From NCBI RefSeq assembly GCF_021129235.1, contig NZ_JAJOMA010000012.1, forward strand, positions 178,547 to 242,546: DNA of 64,000 nucleotides, written 5' to 3'. The position numbers and the translations under genes are program-made. The DNA is from Kineosporia mesophila (GTDB lineage: Bacteria > Actinomycetota > Actinomycetes > Actinomycetales > Kineosporiaceae). The notes below the pieces were generated by a model. It did not search any database. It was not told the DNA's origin and was given only the letters and a program-made list of their open reading frames with translations. This document shows positions 25,772 through 34,598 of this stretch, piece after piece. Position 1 is the stretch's first letter; each line of letters starts with the position of its first letter.

Positions 25772-26248
25772 TCATCCGCTCCGCACGAGAGCGGTGAGGG
25801 CCGAGACCACTTCTGGCACCGGGAGGGTGGCGTCCAGCACATCGTCGAACGCGCCCGTCTCCCGCAGGTGCGCGATGTTGTCCAGATGGCTGGGGAGCCA
25901 GTGCACGTTCGACCAGCCCTCCTCCCGTTCCCGGTGCGCGGCCCGCTCCCGCATCACCGACTCCGGCAGGTCCAGCAGCACCAGACGCCAGTCCCTCTCC
26001 CGCAACAACGCGAGGTCCTCGTCGTCCAGCAGGCTGTAGGCGAGCACGACGTCGTCCAGCCGCGACGTCTCCCGCAGAATCCGCCGCGTCAGGACGCGTT
26101 TGGCCGCGAAGGATGATGGCCACAGGCCGCCGTTGAGCTGCTTCAGCTCCTCGTCCAGGTCCAGGACGGGCCCATCGAGAGCCTTCCGCAGCGGCGCCAT
26201 CAGCGTGGTCTTCCCGGCGCAGGGGGCGCCCAGGAGAAACAGCCTCAC
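25772..26248 (-). CDS. P-loop NTPase/kinase-like protein coupled to alpha-galactosidase
   Basis: 158 residues from the GTG at 26248, which overlaps the alpha-galactosidase stop (GTGA). Walker A is FLLGAPCAGKTTLM at residues 3-16, and LLDDEDLALLRERDWRLVLL is a possible Walker B region. A lid-like basic segment RERAAHREREEGWSNVHW follows, as in shikimate- or gluconate-kinase-type folds. It is probably a small-molecule kinase, perhaps acting on a sugar released by the upstream glycosidase. The substrate is not predictable. Confidence 0.65.
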   Translation of the reverse strand: MRLFLLGAPCAGKTTLMAPLRKALDGPVLDLDEELKQLNGGLWPSSFAAKRVLTRRILRETSRLDDVVLAYSLLDDEDLALLRERDWRLVLLDLPESVMRERAAHREREEGWSNVHWLPSHLDNIAHLRETGAFDDVLDATLPVPEVVSALTALVRSG

Positions 26249-28374
26249 GGTACGACGGTGGCGTGCAGCACGAGGGCCTGGGCCGGCCACAGGGTGGGGA
26301 GCTGGAGCCCGACGACGTCGAGGACCCGCCCGGTCAGCACCACCTCGCCGTGGGACAGCCAGCCCGGGGTGATCCAGCCCCAGCGGGAGGGCCCGATCTC
26401 GTCACGCACCCGCACCCGGTAGTGACGCTCGGGGTCGAGGCCGGGCAGCCGCACCGGTTCGGGGCGGGCGTCTTCCAGCGACGCCACCGTGGCCACGGTC
26501 CAGACCCCGGCACTGCGGTCGGTGGCGACCACCCCGCGCACGCGCAGCGCCGGGTCGCGGACGTCGGCGTGCACCACGGTGCCGCTGTGCAGCAGCGGCC
26601 GCAGTTCCCGGTAGAGGCCGGCGAAACGCTGGAGCTGGGCCACCTGTTCCGGGTCGCAGTCCAGCACGTTCCATTCGAACCCGGCCGAGCCCATCAGGCT
26701 CGTGGCCAGCCGGTACGAAAGGTCCACGGTACGGCCGGAACTGTGCGCGGTGGGCGGGCCCACGTGCGCGCCGATCAGTTCCGGCGGCAGGAGCAGCTCG
26801 GTCCAGCGCTGGATGTCCTGGCGCTCCACCGCGTCGTTGGAGTCGCTGGCCCACACCCGGTCGGTCACCTCGAGCACCCCGAGGTCACAGCGGGCCCCGC
26901 CCGAGGAGCACGACTCGATCTCCAGCCCCGGATGGCGGCCCTTGAGCTCGGCCATCAGCCGCAGGGCCGCCGTGGTCTGGGCGTGCACGCCCGGGCGACC
27001 CTCGTGCCGGGCGTCCACCAGGTCGCGGTTGTGGTCCCACTTGATGAACGCCAGGCCCAGGCCGGAGACCAGGGCGCTCATCCGTTCGAGCACGTGGGCG
27101 TACGCCGGCGGGTGGGCCAGGTCGAGCACGTACTGCGTGCGCCAGGAAAGGTCTTCGGGGGAGGGAACCCCGGACGCATCGTGCAGCAGCCACTCCGGGT
27201 GGGCACGGGCCAGATCGGAGTCCAGACTCACCATCTCGGGCTCGAACCACAGCCCGAACTGCATCCCGAGCTCGCGCACCCGGTCGGCCAGGGGCTCCAG
27301 CCCCTCCGGCCAGACGGTGCGGTCCACCTCCCAGTCGCCCAGACCACGGGTGTCGTCGCGCCGCGCCGGGAACCAGCCGTCGTCCAGCACGAACCGCTCC
27401 ACGCCGATCTCGGCGGCCCGCTCGGCCAGGCGCCCGACGGTGGCCGGGTCGTGGTCGAAATAAACGGCTTCCCACGTGTTCAGTACCAGAGGACGAGGTG
27501 TCCGGGGATGCTGGGGACGCGAGCGGAGGTAGGTGTGGAACCGTTCGGTGATCCCGTCCAGACCCACCGGCGACCAGGCGAACCACGCCGTCGGGGAGGC
27601 GTACTCGTCACCGGCGCCCAGCCGGACCTCGCCCGGGCGCAGGAGTTCCCCGGCCCCCAGCAGGGTGGGGTTGTCGGGCAGCCGGTCGGTGCGGTAGGTG
27701 ACATCGGCGCTCCAGGCCAGGTGCACGGCCCAGACCTCGCCGGAACGGGACCTCGCCGGGCCGTCGGAAAGGGCCAGCAGCCAGGGCTGATCGTGCCCGG
27801 GCCGGCCCCGCCGGGTCTGGCGGGCCAGCGACCCCCGGCCCAGCGGCGATCGCTGCGGCGACTTCTCCCGGGTCCACCGCCCGGAGAACGTGGTGACGTC
27901 GTCGGCCCGGGTGGGCACCGGCACAGTGGCCTCGAGCCACTGCACCTCCACCTCGTCCTGCGCTGCCAGTGTGTGCTGAACCCCCAGCAACCCACCGGGT
28001 TCCAGGTGCAGCCGGGTGGTCAGGCGCAACCCGGCGGCCCGATCGTGCAACCGGGCGAGGATCTCGTGATCGGTGACGTCGACGCCGGCCGGCTGCCAGC
28101 GGGGGATCAGCGGCACCCCGGCCCGCACGAGCAGCAGGCCCGGGCGACCCGGCCAGCCGTCCGGCTCGACCGGCAACAGCCCCGGCCGCCAGGTCGCGTC
28201 GAGCGTGCCCGGACGGGTCTGGCGCTCGTCGGCGTCGGTCAGCGCGGTCAGGTCGTCGGCTTGTAGCGGGCCGGGGTCGGCGCCCCAGTGCTGCACGACC
28301 GGCGGGGCGTCCACCGGATGGCGGACGAGGACGGCGACTCCGTCACGGCGAATGATGGACGAGGGGGTGGGCAT
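26245..28374 (-). CDS. GH36 alpha-galactosidase
   Basis: 709 residues with no signal peptide, so cytoplasmic. An N-terminal beta-sandwich (about 1-290) leads to a TIM barrel beginning PLVLNTWEAVYFDHDPATVG and containing FVLDDGWFPARRDDTRGLGD. The nucleophile Asp is in FIKWDHNRD, ESCSSGGARCDLG follows, and the acid/base Asp is in VWASDSNDAVERQ, as in clan GH-D family 36. It removes alpha-1,6-galactose from galacto-oligosaccharides, for example side chains of galactomannan. It is the first gene of a two-gene minus-strand operon, with a ROK regulator just upstream. Confidence 0.9.
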   Translation of the reverse strand: MPTPSSIIRRDGVAVLVRHPVDAPPVVQHWGADPGPLQADDLTALTDADERQTRPGTLDATWRPGLLPVEPDGWPGRPGLLLVRAGVPLIPRWQPAGVDVTDHEILARLHDRAAGLRLTTRLHLEPGGLLGVQHTLAAQDEVEVQWLEATVPVPTRADDVTTFSGRWTREKSPQRSPLGRGSLARQTRRGRPGHDQPWLLALSDGPARSRSGEVWAVHLAWSADVTYRTDRLPDNPTLLGAGELLRPGEVRLGAGDEYASPTAWFAWSPVGLDGITERFHTYLRSRPQHPRTPRPLVLNTWEAVYFDHDPATVGRLAERAAEIGVERFVLDDGWFPARRDDTRGLGDWEVDRTVWPEGLEPLADRVRELGMQFGLWFEPEMVSLDSDLARAHPEWLLHDASGVPSPEDLSWRTQYVLDLAHPPAYAHVLERMSALVSGLGLAFIKWDHNRDLVDARHEGRPGVHAQTTAALRLMAELKGRHPGLEIESCSSGGARCDLGVLEVTDRVWASDSNDAVERQDIQRWTELLLPPELIGAHVGPPTAHSSGRTVDLSYRLATSLMGSAGFEWNVLDCDPEQVAQLQRFAGLYRELRPLLHSGTVVHADVRDPALRVRGVVATDRSAGVWTVATVASLEDARPEPVRLPGLDPERHYRVRVRDEIGPSRWGWITPGWLSHGEVVLTGRVLDVVGLQLPTLWPAQALVLHATVVP

Positions 28375-28415
28375 GGTGCTCCTTGACGTGAATCCGGTGG
28401 AAGATACTTTCGTTC

Positions 28416-29636
28416 CTACGTGTTCATCGGCAGAACCTTCTGCCGCGCAGCGACAACCGGCTCGGCGTGCACCAGCGGCGACCGCAGCACCACCAGCGCC
28501 CCACCCACGGCCGCGGCCGTCCCGGCATCGGGGGAGACCAGCACCCGCACCGGCCGCAACAACCGCGCCAGCGCCCCGCGCTCGGCCGCCCGGGTGGCAG
28601 CCTCGGCGTACAGCGGCCCCGCCGTCACCAGGGCCGGACCGGACAGCACCACGGTGTCGAGGTCGAACAGGTTCATCAGGGTGACCACGGCGTCGGCCAG
28701 GCGCTCGGCCGAGGCCCGCAGCAGATCCGCGGCCGCCCCGTCACCCTGCCCGGAGGCCACGACCAGCTTCTCGAAGTCGGACAGGGTGTCGTCCAGGCGC
28801 CCCGACAACCGCAGCCGGGTCCGCACCCGCCGATCGGCCATCGCCCGGGCCACCACGGCCGCCGGTCCGGCCGTGACCTCCGCACAGCCCCGGTTCCCGC
28901 AGCCGCACACCGCCCCCGCCGGATCCAGCGGAACATGGCCGATCTCCACCGGATTCGCGGTCGGGCCACCGAAGGACTCGGCGCCGAGCACCACCCCGCC
29001 CCCGATGCCCCCACCCACCCAGACGACCCCGAAGGTGTCCACGTCCAGCGACCCCGTCCACTGCTCACCGACCGCCGCCGCGGTCGCGTCGTTCTCCAGC
29101 AGCACCGGCAGCGCGAGCAGCCCGGCCAGCGTCGTGGTCAGCGGGAACCGCTGCCAGGCCCGGGTCGGCTGCGAGGTCAGGACCATGCCGCGCTCGCGGT
29201 CCTGCGGACCGTGGGTGACCAGCCCCAGGCCGAGCACCCGCTCACGGGGTACCGCCGTCGCGGTCAGCAGGTGCTCGACGTGGGCGGCCAGCGCGGTCAG
29301 CGTGACCTGCGGCGGTCCGTCGCCGACGCCCGGCGACCGCGTGCCGGCCAGCTGCCGGCCGGTGAAGTCGGTGACGACGGTGGTCGTCGTGGACCGCGAG
29401 AGCTGAACGCCCACGGCGTACCAGGCGTCCGCCGCGAGCTCCAGCAGACGCCGCGGCGAGCCGATCGCGCCGGGACGCCGCCCGGTCTCCCGCACCAGCC
29501 CGCCGGCCAGCAGATCACGGACGATGTTGGTGATCGTCGCGGCGGTCAGCCCGGCCCGCTGCGCCAGTTCCACGCGGCTGACCGGCCCGGCGGTACGGAT
29601 CAGATCGAGGACGAGGGCGGGCGTCGTGGTGGCCAA
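28416..29636 (-). CDS. ROK-family sugar-responsive repressor
   Basis: 406 residues, TTG start preceded by GGGAG at a 4-base spacing. Winged helix PVSRVELAQRAGLTAATITN at residues 18-37; ROK domain with LENDATAAAVGEQW; intact zinc site GHVPLDPAGAVCGCGNRGCA; sugar/ATP-like motifs GGGIGGGVVLGAES and TVVLSGPALV. It lies between the alpha-galactosidase gene and the divergent ABC importer operon and probably controls both. The AT-rich palindrome at 29742-29749 between it and the importer is a good operator candidate. Confidence 0.88.
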   Translation of the reverse strand: MATTTPALVLDLIRTAGPVSRVELAQRAGLTAATITNIVRDLLAGGLVRETGRRPGAIGSPRRLLELAADAWYAVGVQLSRSTTTTVVTDFTGRQLAGTRSPGVGDGPPQVTLTALAAHVEHLLTATAVPRERVLGLGLVTHGPQDRERGMVLTSQPTRAWQRFPLTTTLAGLLALPVLLENDATAAAVGEQWTGSLDVDTFGVVWVGGGIGGGVVLGAESFGGPTANPVEIGHVPLDPAGAVCGCGNRGCAEVTAGPAAVVARAMADRRVRTRLRLSGRLDDTLSDFEKLVVASGQGDGAAADLLRASAERLADAVVTLMNLFDLDTVVLSGPALVTAGPLYAEAATRAAERGALARLLRPVRVLVSPDAGTAAAVGGALVVLRSPLVHAEPVVAARQKVLPMNT

Positions 29637-29732
29637 GGGGCTCCCTCGGGACGTGTTTCGCGGGGTTCACGGCAGGTCAGGGGCGCGCTTGTCGCCGGTG
29701 ACCGGCGCCGTCGCGGTGTCCCGAGACCTATA

Positions 29733-29761
29733 TTGACATACTAAATTTACCAACGTAAGAA
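29733..29761 (+). promoter_or_regulatory. Promoter/operator of the ABC importer operon
   Basis: A consensus -35 box TTGACA (29733-29738) is followed after 17 bases by TAAGAA (29756-29761), a fair -10. Between them lies a perfect 8-bp palindrome TAAATTTA (29742-29749), inside a strikingly AT-rich patch of otherwise 70% GC DNA. A regulator binding here would block the promoter; the ROK gene next to it is the obvious candidate. Confidence 0.6.
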
Positions 29762-29830
29762 TTGCGTCAACCGCAATGCAGCGGGGACGAGCCGCCGCTC
29801 ACGACGTGGCGGTGGACGAAAGGACCAAGG

Positions 29831-31534
29831 ATGTTCCTTACGGCGAAGAGGGCTCGCCCCCGTACGGGCCGGGCCCTCGGCTTGACAGCAGGACTGGTGG
29901 TGGCCGGTCTGCTCGCGACCGGATGCTCGGGCAGCAGTGGTAACGGCAGCGGATCCGGGGGCGGCACCACCACCCTGGTCGCCTACACCGGCCAGTCCGG
30001 CGACTACCAGATCAACTTCAACCCGTTCTCGCCGACCCAGATCGGTGGCGGCGCGGCGATCTACGAGCAGCTGTTCTTCATCAACAAGGCCGGCTCCGGC
30101 GACCCGGAACCGCTGCTGGGCACCGACTACTCCTGGAACGACGAGGGCACGCAGCTGTCGGTCACCCTGCGGGACGGGGTGAAATGGACCGACGGGGAGG
30201 CGTTCACCGCCGACGACGTGGCCTTCACCTTCGGCCTGCTGAAGAAGCACGCCGCGCTCAACTCGATCGGCTACGACGGTTCGGCCAAGGCGGTCGACGA
30301 CACCCACGTCGTCTTCACCTTCGACAAGCCGGCCTACACCCAGGGGCCGGACGTGCTCGGCAACACCTACATCGTGCCCGAGCACCTGTGGAAAGACGTC
30401 AACCCCGAGACCGACGTGATGGAGAAGCCGGTCGGTACCGGGCCTCTCAAGCTCGGTGATTTCAAGGCCCAGGCCTTCACCTACGTCGCCAACGAGGACT
30501 ACTGGGGCGGCGCCCCGGCGATCAAGACGGTCCGGTTCCTGTCCCTGTCGGGCAACACCGCGGGCGCCGACGGCGTCGCGGCCGGCACGATCGACTGGCA
30601 GACCGGCCCGGTGCCGAACATCGACAAGGTCGCCGAGACCTACCCGGGCTATGGCTCAGCCACCGTCAACCAGAGCCAGACGGCGCTGCTGACCTGCTCC
30701 AGCAAGGACATGGGCTGCGCGGGCCCGCAGACCGACCCGGCCGTGCGCCGCGCGATCTACCACGCGATCGACCGTAAGCAGCTGAACGCGCTGGCTTTCC
30801 AGAACACCTCGAGCGAGATCTCGCCCACGTTCGTGCTGACCTCGAACCAGAAGGACCTGATCTCCTCCTCGATCGAGCAGCCCGTGGCCCCGGAGACGGC
30901 CGACGTCGCCGCGGCCACCTCGGAGCTCGAGGGCGCCGGCTGGAGCAAGGGCAGCGACGGCATCTATGCCAAGGGCGGGGAGAAGCTCTCGCTCACGGTC
31001 GAGGTGGTCACCGGCTGGACCGACTACATCACCGCCGTGCAGACCATGGCCCAGCAGCTGAAGAAGGCCGGCATCGAACTGAAGGTGGCCCAGTCGTCCT
31101 GGAACGAGTGGACCGAGAAGAAGACCCAGGGCAAGTACGAGCTGGCCATCGACTCCCTGTACCAGGGCTCGGCGCCCGACCCGTACTACGTCTACAACAA
31201 CTTCTTCGCCTCCTCGGCCGGGGCCAAGGTCGGAAAGACGTCGGGCAACAACGTCTCCCGCTTCTCCGACCCGGACGTCGACGCCGCGATCAAGTCGCTG
31301 CGCCAGCTCCCGCAGGACGACAAGGCGGCCCGGCAGCCCTTCCTCGACACGATCGAGCAGAAGATCGTCGAGGACATGCCCTACATCCCGGTGCTCACCG
31401 GCGGTACGACCAGCGAGTGGAGCACCAAGAAGTTCACCGGCTGGCCCAGCGACGACAACATGTACGCGGTGCCCGCGGTCTGGTCGAAGAACGACTTCGC
31501 GGCCATCATCAAGAACCTGAAGCCGGCCTCCTAG
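29831..31534 (+). CDS. Opp-type ABC substrate-binding lipoprotein (SBP family 5)
   Basis: 567 residues. Basic start, hydrophobic segment and lipobox LLATGC give a lipid-anchored mature protein with a Gly/Ser-rich tether (GSSGNGSGSGGG). The family-5 binding fold shows VTLRDGVKWTDGEAFTADDV (about residues 110-130), NEDYWGG and AVRRAIYHAIDRKQLN. Family 5 includes peptide binders and also binders of cello-, manno- and beta-gluco-oligosaccharides. The three or four glycosidase genes in the same operon favour oligosaccharides. The ATG at 29831 has AAAGGA 6 bases before it. Confidence 0.88.
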   Translation: MFLTAKRARPRTGRALGLTAGLVVAGLLATGCSGSSGNGSGSGGGTTTLVAYTGQSGDYQINFNPFSPTQIGGGAAIYEQLFFINKAGSGDPEPLLGTDYSWNDEGTQLSVTLRDGVKWTDGEAFTADDVAFTFGLLKKHAALNSIGYDGSAKAVDDTHVVFTFDKPAYTQGPDVLGNTYIVPEHLWKDVNPETDVMEKPVGTGPLKLGDFKAQAFTYVANEDYWGGAPAIKTVRFLSLSGNTAGADGVAAGTIDWQTGPVPNIDKVAETYPGYGSATVNQSQTALLTCSSKDMGCAGPQTDPAVRRAIYHAIDRKQLNALAFQNTSSEISPTFVLTSNQKDLISSSIEQPVAPETADVAAATSELEGAGWSKGSDGIYAKGGEKLSLTVEVVTGWTDYITAVQTMAQQLKKAGIELKVAQSSWNEWTEKKTQGKYELAIDSLYQGSAPDPYYVYNNFFASSAGAKVGKTSGNNVSRFSDPDVDAAIKSLRQLPQDDKAARQPFLDTIEQKIVEDMPYIPVLTGGTTSEWSTKKFTGWPSDDNMYAVPAVWSKNDFAAIIKNLKPAS

Positions 31535-31541
31535 CCGAAAC

Positions 31542-31592
31542 CCCGTCCGTGATCAGGCCGAACCTCCCCGCAATGGCCTGATCACGGACGGG
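31542..31592. repeat. Palindromic repeat, copy 2
   Basis: The arms CCCGTCCGTGATCAGGCC (31542-31559) and GGCCTGATCACGGACGGG (31575-31592) are perfectly complementary over 18 bp around a 15-base loop. It lies 7 bases after the binding-protein stop and 38 bases before the first permease. In this position it could reduce read-through or protect the upstream mRNA, giving more binding protein than permease. It has the same core as the repeats at 11890 and 32665. Confidence 0.85.
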
Positions 31593-31630
31593 AGGGTTGT
31601 TCCTCAGTCGCCCCGGAAGGCGGTCTCGGC

Positions 31631-32620
31631 GTGAACTACGTGCTGCGCAAACTCCTGTTCTACGCGGTCGCCGTCTGGGCGGCCATCACCCTCAATTTCG
31701 CGATTCCCCGCCTGCTGCCCGGCAATCCGGTGGACATCCTGCTGGCCAAGCTCCAGCAGCGGGGCGGGACGATCACCCCGCAGTCGCGGGAGGCCTACGC
31801 CGCCCTGCTCGGCGGGGACACCGACGACTCGCTGCTGCACCAGTACTGGACCTACCTGGTCAATCTCGCGCACGGAGATCTCGGCACCTCGGTCACCTAC
31901 TTCCCGACCAAGGTCACCGACGTCATCTCCACCTCGATGCCGTGGACGATCACCCTGGTCGGGATCGCCACGATCATCGCCGCGATCCTCGGGGTCGGGC
32001 TCGGCGCCGTGGTCGGCTGGAGGCCGGGCACCTGGCTCGACTCAGCCGTCCCGGCCACCACGATCCTCGCTGCGGTGCCGTACTTCTGGCTCGCGCTGGT
32101 CCTGGTCTACCTGCTGGCCCGGGTGCTCGGCTGGTTCCCCTCCCAGGGCGGATACGACGTCGTCCTCGATCCGGGGTTCAACGGGCCGTTCCTCCAGTCG
32201 GCCCTGCTCTACGGGTTCCTGCCGGCCCTGACCATCGTGCTGGCCTCGCTCGGCGGCTGGATGCTGGGCATGCGCAACATGATGGTCTCCACCCTGTCGG
32301 AGGACTACGTGCTCACGGCCCGGGCCAAGGGTCTGCCCGAGCGCACGATCATGCGCAACTACGCCGCCCGTAACGCGGTGCTGCCCTCCATCGCCGGGTT
32401 CGCCATCTCCCTGGGGTTCGTGGTCTCCGGGTCGGTCGTCACCGAGCAGGTGTTCTCCTACCCGGGTATCGGCTCGAAACTGCTGTCGGCCGTGCAGAAC
32501 AACGATTACGCCCTGATGCAGGGCATCTTCCTCTACATCACGCTGGCCGTGCTCGGCGCCAACCTGGTCGTCGACCTGCTGTACGGCCTCATCGACCCGC
32601 GCACCCGCGCGAAGGGCTGA
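31631..32620 (+). CDS. ABC importer permease, DppB/OppB type
   Basis: 329 residues, GTG start, six predicted membrane helices. The N-terminus (LRKLLFYAVAVWAAITLNFA, then IPRLLPGNPVD) is typical of OppB-like permeases. The EAA coupling loop is VLTARAKGLPERTIMRNYAA, and the C-terminal part reads VVTEQVFSYPGIGSKLL. It pairs with the DppC-like permease downstream in the importer fed by the family-5 lipoprotein. Confidence 0.9.
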   Translation: MNYVLRKLLFYAVAVWAAITLNFAIPRLLPGNPVDILLAKLQQRGGTITPQSREAYAALLGGDTDDSLLHQYWTYLVNLAHGDLGTSVTYFPTKVTDVISTSMPWTITLVGIATIIAAILGVGLGAVVGWRPGTWLDSAVPATTILAAVPYFWLALVLVYLLARVLGWFPSQGGYDVVLDPGFNGPFLQSALLYGFLPALTIVLASLGGWMLGMRNMMVSTLSEDYVLTARAKGLPERTIMRNYAARNAVLPSIAGFAISLGFVVSGSVVTEQVFSYPGIGSKLLSAVQNNDYALMQGIFLYITLAVLGANLVVDLLYGLIDPRTRAKG

Positions 32621-32631
32621 GGGGCACCGGG

Positions 32632-33708
32632 ATGAGTACATCGCACTCGGAAACACCCGAACCACCCGTCCGCGATCAGGCCGACGTCCCCGGGGAGGTC
32701 CTGCCTGATCACGAAGGCGGGCGGCTGGAGCCGGCCGCGGCGTCGGCCCCGATCGCCCCGACCGGACCCGGCGGGCCGCTCGCGGCCCCGGCCACCGCTC
32801 CGGTGGCGAATCCGATGCCCCGGGGCCGCCGCTCGCTGCTGCCGACCATGACTCCCTGGCTGGCCGTCGGTCTCACGCTCGTCGTGGCGATCGGCCTGTT
32901 CGGGGCGTTCGGCCCGTTCTTCGTCGGTGACCCCGACGCGATCAACGACATCGGCCTGTCCGGGCCGTCCGGGGCCAATCTCCTGGGCACCACCCAGACC
33001 GGCCAGGACGTGCTCTCCCAGCTGGCCTTCGCCACCCGGGGATCGCTCCAGATCGGCCTGCTGGTCGGGGTGATGGCCACCGTGCTGTCGGCCTTCTTCG
33101 GCATCTACGGCGCCTACCTGGGCGGCTTCGCCGACGAGGCGTTCTCGTTGCTGTCCAACGTCTTCCTGGTCATTCCCGGTCTGCCGCTGGTGATCGTGAT
33201 CTCCGGGTTCGTGCCGCCGGAGGACCGGGGGCTGTGGACCATCGCGCTGGTCCTGGCGCTGACCAGCTGGGCGGCCTCGTCCCGGGTGCTGAGGGCCCAG
33301 ACCCTGTCGGTGCGCAACCGCGACTACGTGGCCGCCTCGCAACTGGCGGGGGAGCGGCCCTGGCGGGTGATCGCGGTCGAGATCCTGCCGAACCTCCTGC
33401 CCGTGCTGGCCTCCCAGTTCGTCTACGCGGTGATCGCGGCCATCCTCGGTGAGGCCGGCCTGTCGTTCCTGGGTCTGGGGGCCTCGAACTCCTCGACCCT
33501 GGGCACCATGCTCTTCTACGCCCAGAACGGCTTCGCCCTGCCGCTGGGCGCCTGGTGGTGGTTCGTGCCCCCGGGCCTGATCATCGCCCTGTTCGGGATG
33601 GGTCTGTCCCTGATCAACTTCTCGATCGACGAGATCATCGACCCCAAGCTGAAGAACGCCCGCACCTCCCGGCGCAGGCTCCGTCGTGCGGCCCAGGAGG
33701 GGCGATGA
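32632..33708 (+). CDS. ABC importer permease, DppC/OppC type, with repeat-derived N-terminal tail
   Basis: 358 residues. Typical OppC features are a helix near LAVGLTLVVAIGLFGAFGPF, the periplasmic NLLGTTQTGQDVLSQLAFAT, the EAA loop VAASQLAGERPWRVIAVEIL, and GEAGLSFLGLGASNSSTLGT. The first ~75 residues form a low-complexity cytoplasmic tail not needed by the family. Residues about 12-30 (VRDQADVPGEVLPDHEGG) are encoded by a copy of the palindromic repeat (32665-32721) read in frame. Its TGA overlaps the next ATG (ATGA, 33705-33708). Confidence 0.88.
   Translation: MSTSHSETPEPPVRDQADVPGEVLPDHEGGRLEPAAASAPIAPTGPGGPLAAPATAPVANPMPRGRRSLLPTMTPWLAVGLTLVVAIGLFGAFGPFFVGDPDAINDIGLSGPSGANLLGTTQTGQDVLSQLAFATRGSLQIGLLVGVMATVLSAFFGIYGAYLGGFADEAFSLLSNVFLVIPGLPLVIVISGFVPPEDRGLWTIALVLALTSWAASSRVLRAQTLSVRNRDYVAASQLAGERPWRVIAVEILPNLLPVLASQFVYAVIAAILGEAGLSFLGLGASNSSTLGTMLFYAQNGFALPLGAWWWFVPPGLIIALFGMGLSLINFSIDEIIDPKLKNARTSRRRLRRAAQEGR
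32665..32721. repeat. Palindromic repeat, copy 3, inside a coding sequence
   Basis: CCCGTCCGCGATCAGG (32665-32680) and CCTGATCACGAAGGCGGG (32704-32721) are imperfect inverted arms of the same family as the repeats at 11890 and 31542. The central part CCCCGGGGAGGTCC is closer to copy 1. It lies entirely within the 5' coding part of the DppC-like permease and keeps its frame, so it is translated. Confidence 0.75.
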
Positions 33709-34598
33709 CCACCACCGCCGAACCGACCACCGAGCCGGTCACCACCCGGCGCCCGGTGCTGACCGTCACCGACCTCACCGTCGTCTACGAGACCGAGCAG
33801 CCGTTCACCGCCGTCCGGTCGGCCTCGCTGCAACTGCACCGCGGTGAGATCCTCGGCCTGGCCGGGGAATCCGGTTGCGGGAAGACCACCCTGGCCTACG
33901 CCGTCAACCGGCTGCACCAGCCCCCGGCCCGGATCGCGTCCGGGTCGGTGGTCTTCCACGACCGTGAGGCCGGCGACATCGACCTGCTGGGCCTGAAGGA
34001 CGAGGCCCTGCGCACGTTCCGCTGGTCGCAGCTGTCGATGGTCTTCCAGGGGGCGATGAACTCCCTGAACCCGGTGCGCACCATCGGCTATCAGCTCGAC
34101 GACACGCTGAAGGCCCACGTTCCCCCGATGACCCGGGCCCAGCGCAAGGAGCGCTCGGCGGAGGTGCTCACCCGGGTCGGGGTCGACCCGGTGCGGCTGC
34201 GGTCCTACCCGCACGAGCTGTCCGGCGGCATGCGCCAGCGCACCATGATCGCGATGGCCATGCTGCTGCAGCCCCAGATCATGATCATGGACGAGCCCAC
34301 GACCGCCCTCGACGTGGTGGTGCAGCGCGAGATCCTGCGCGAGATCCTGCGTCTGCGCGACGAACTCGACTTCGCCGTGCTGTTCATCACCCACGACCTG
34401 CCGCTGCTGCTGGAGATCGCCGACCGGATCGCGGTGATGTACCGCGGGGAGATCGTCGAGCTGGAGACGGCCCAGCGACTGCACGCGGCCGCGCAGCATC
34501 CCTACACCCGCAAACTCCTGGGCTCGTTCCCGAGCCTCACCGGTGAGCGCAGCGACTTCGTCCGTTCCGGGCGCGCAGATGAGGGGTTCTCGGCATGA
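33705..34598 (+). CDS. ABC importer ATPase, DppD/OppD type
   Basis: 297 residues. Walker A GLAGESGCGKTTLAYAV (about residues 50-66), Q-loop MVFQGAMNSLNPVRTIG, signature LSGGMRQR, Walker B MIMDEPTTALD, switch His ITHD. The C-terminal oligopeptide-transporter extension contains HPYTRKLLGSFPSL. It works as a heterodimer with the next ATPase, powering the two permeases. It is coupled at both ends: its ATG overlaps the permease stop, and its stop overlaps the next ATG. Confidence 0.92.
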   Translation: MTTTAEPTTEPVTTRRPVLTVTDLTVVYETEQPFTAVRSASLQLHRGEILGLAGESGCGKTTLAYAVNRLHQPPARIASGSVVFHDREAGDIDLLGLKDEALRTFRWSQLSMVFQGAMNSLNPVRTIGYQLDDTLKAHVPPMTRAQRKERSAEVLTRVGVDPVRLRSYPHELSGGMRQRTMIAMAMLLQPQIMIMDEPTTALDVVVQREILREILRLRDELDFAVLFITHDLPLLLEIADRIAVMYRGEIVELETAQRLHAAAQHPYTRKLLGSFPSLTGERSDFVRSGRADEGFSA

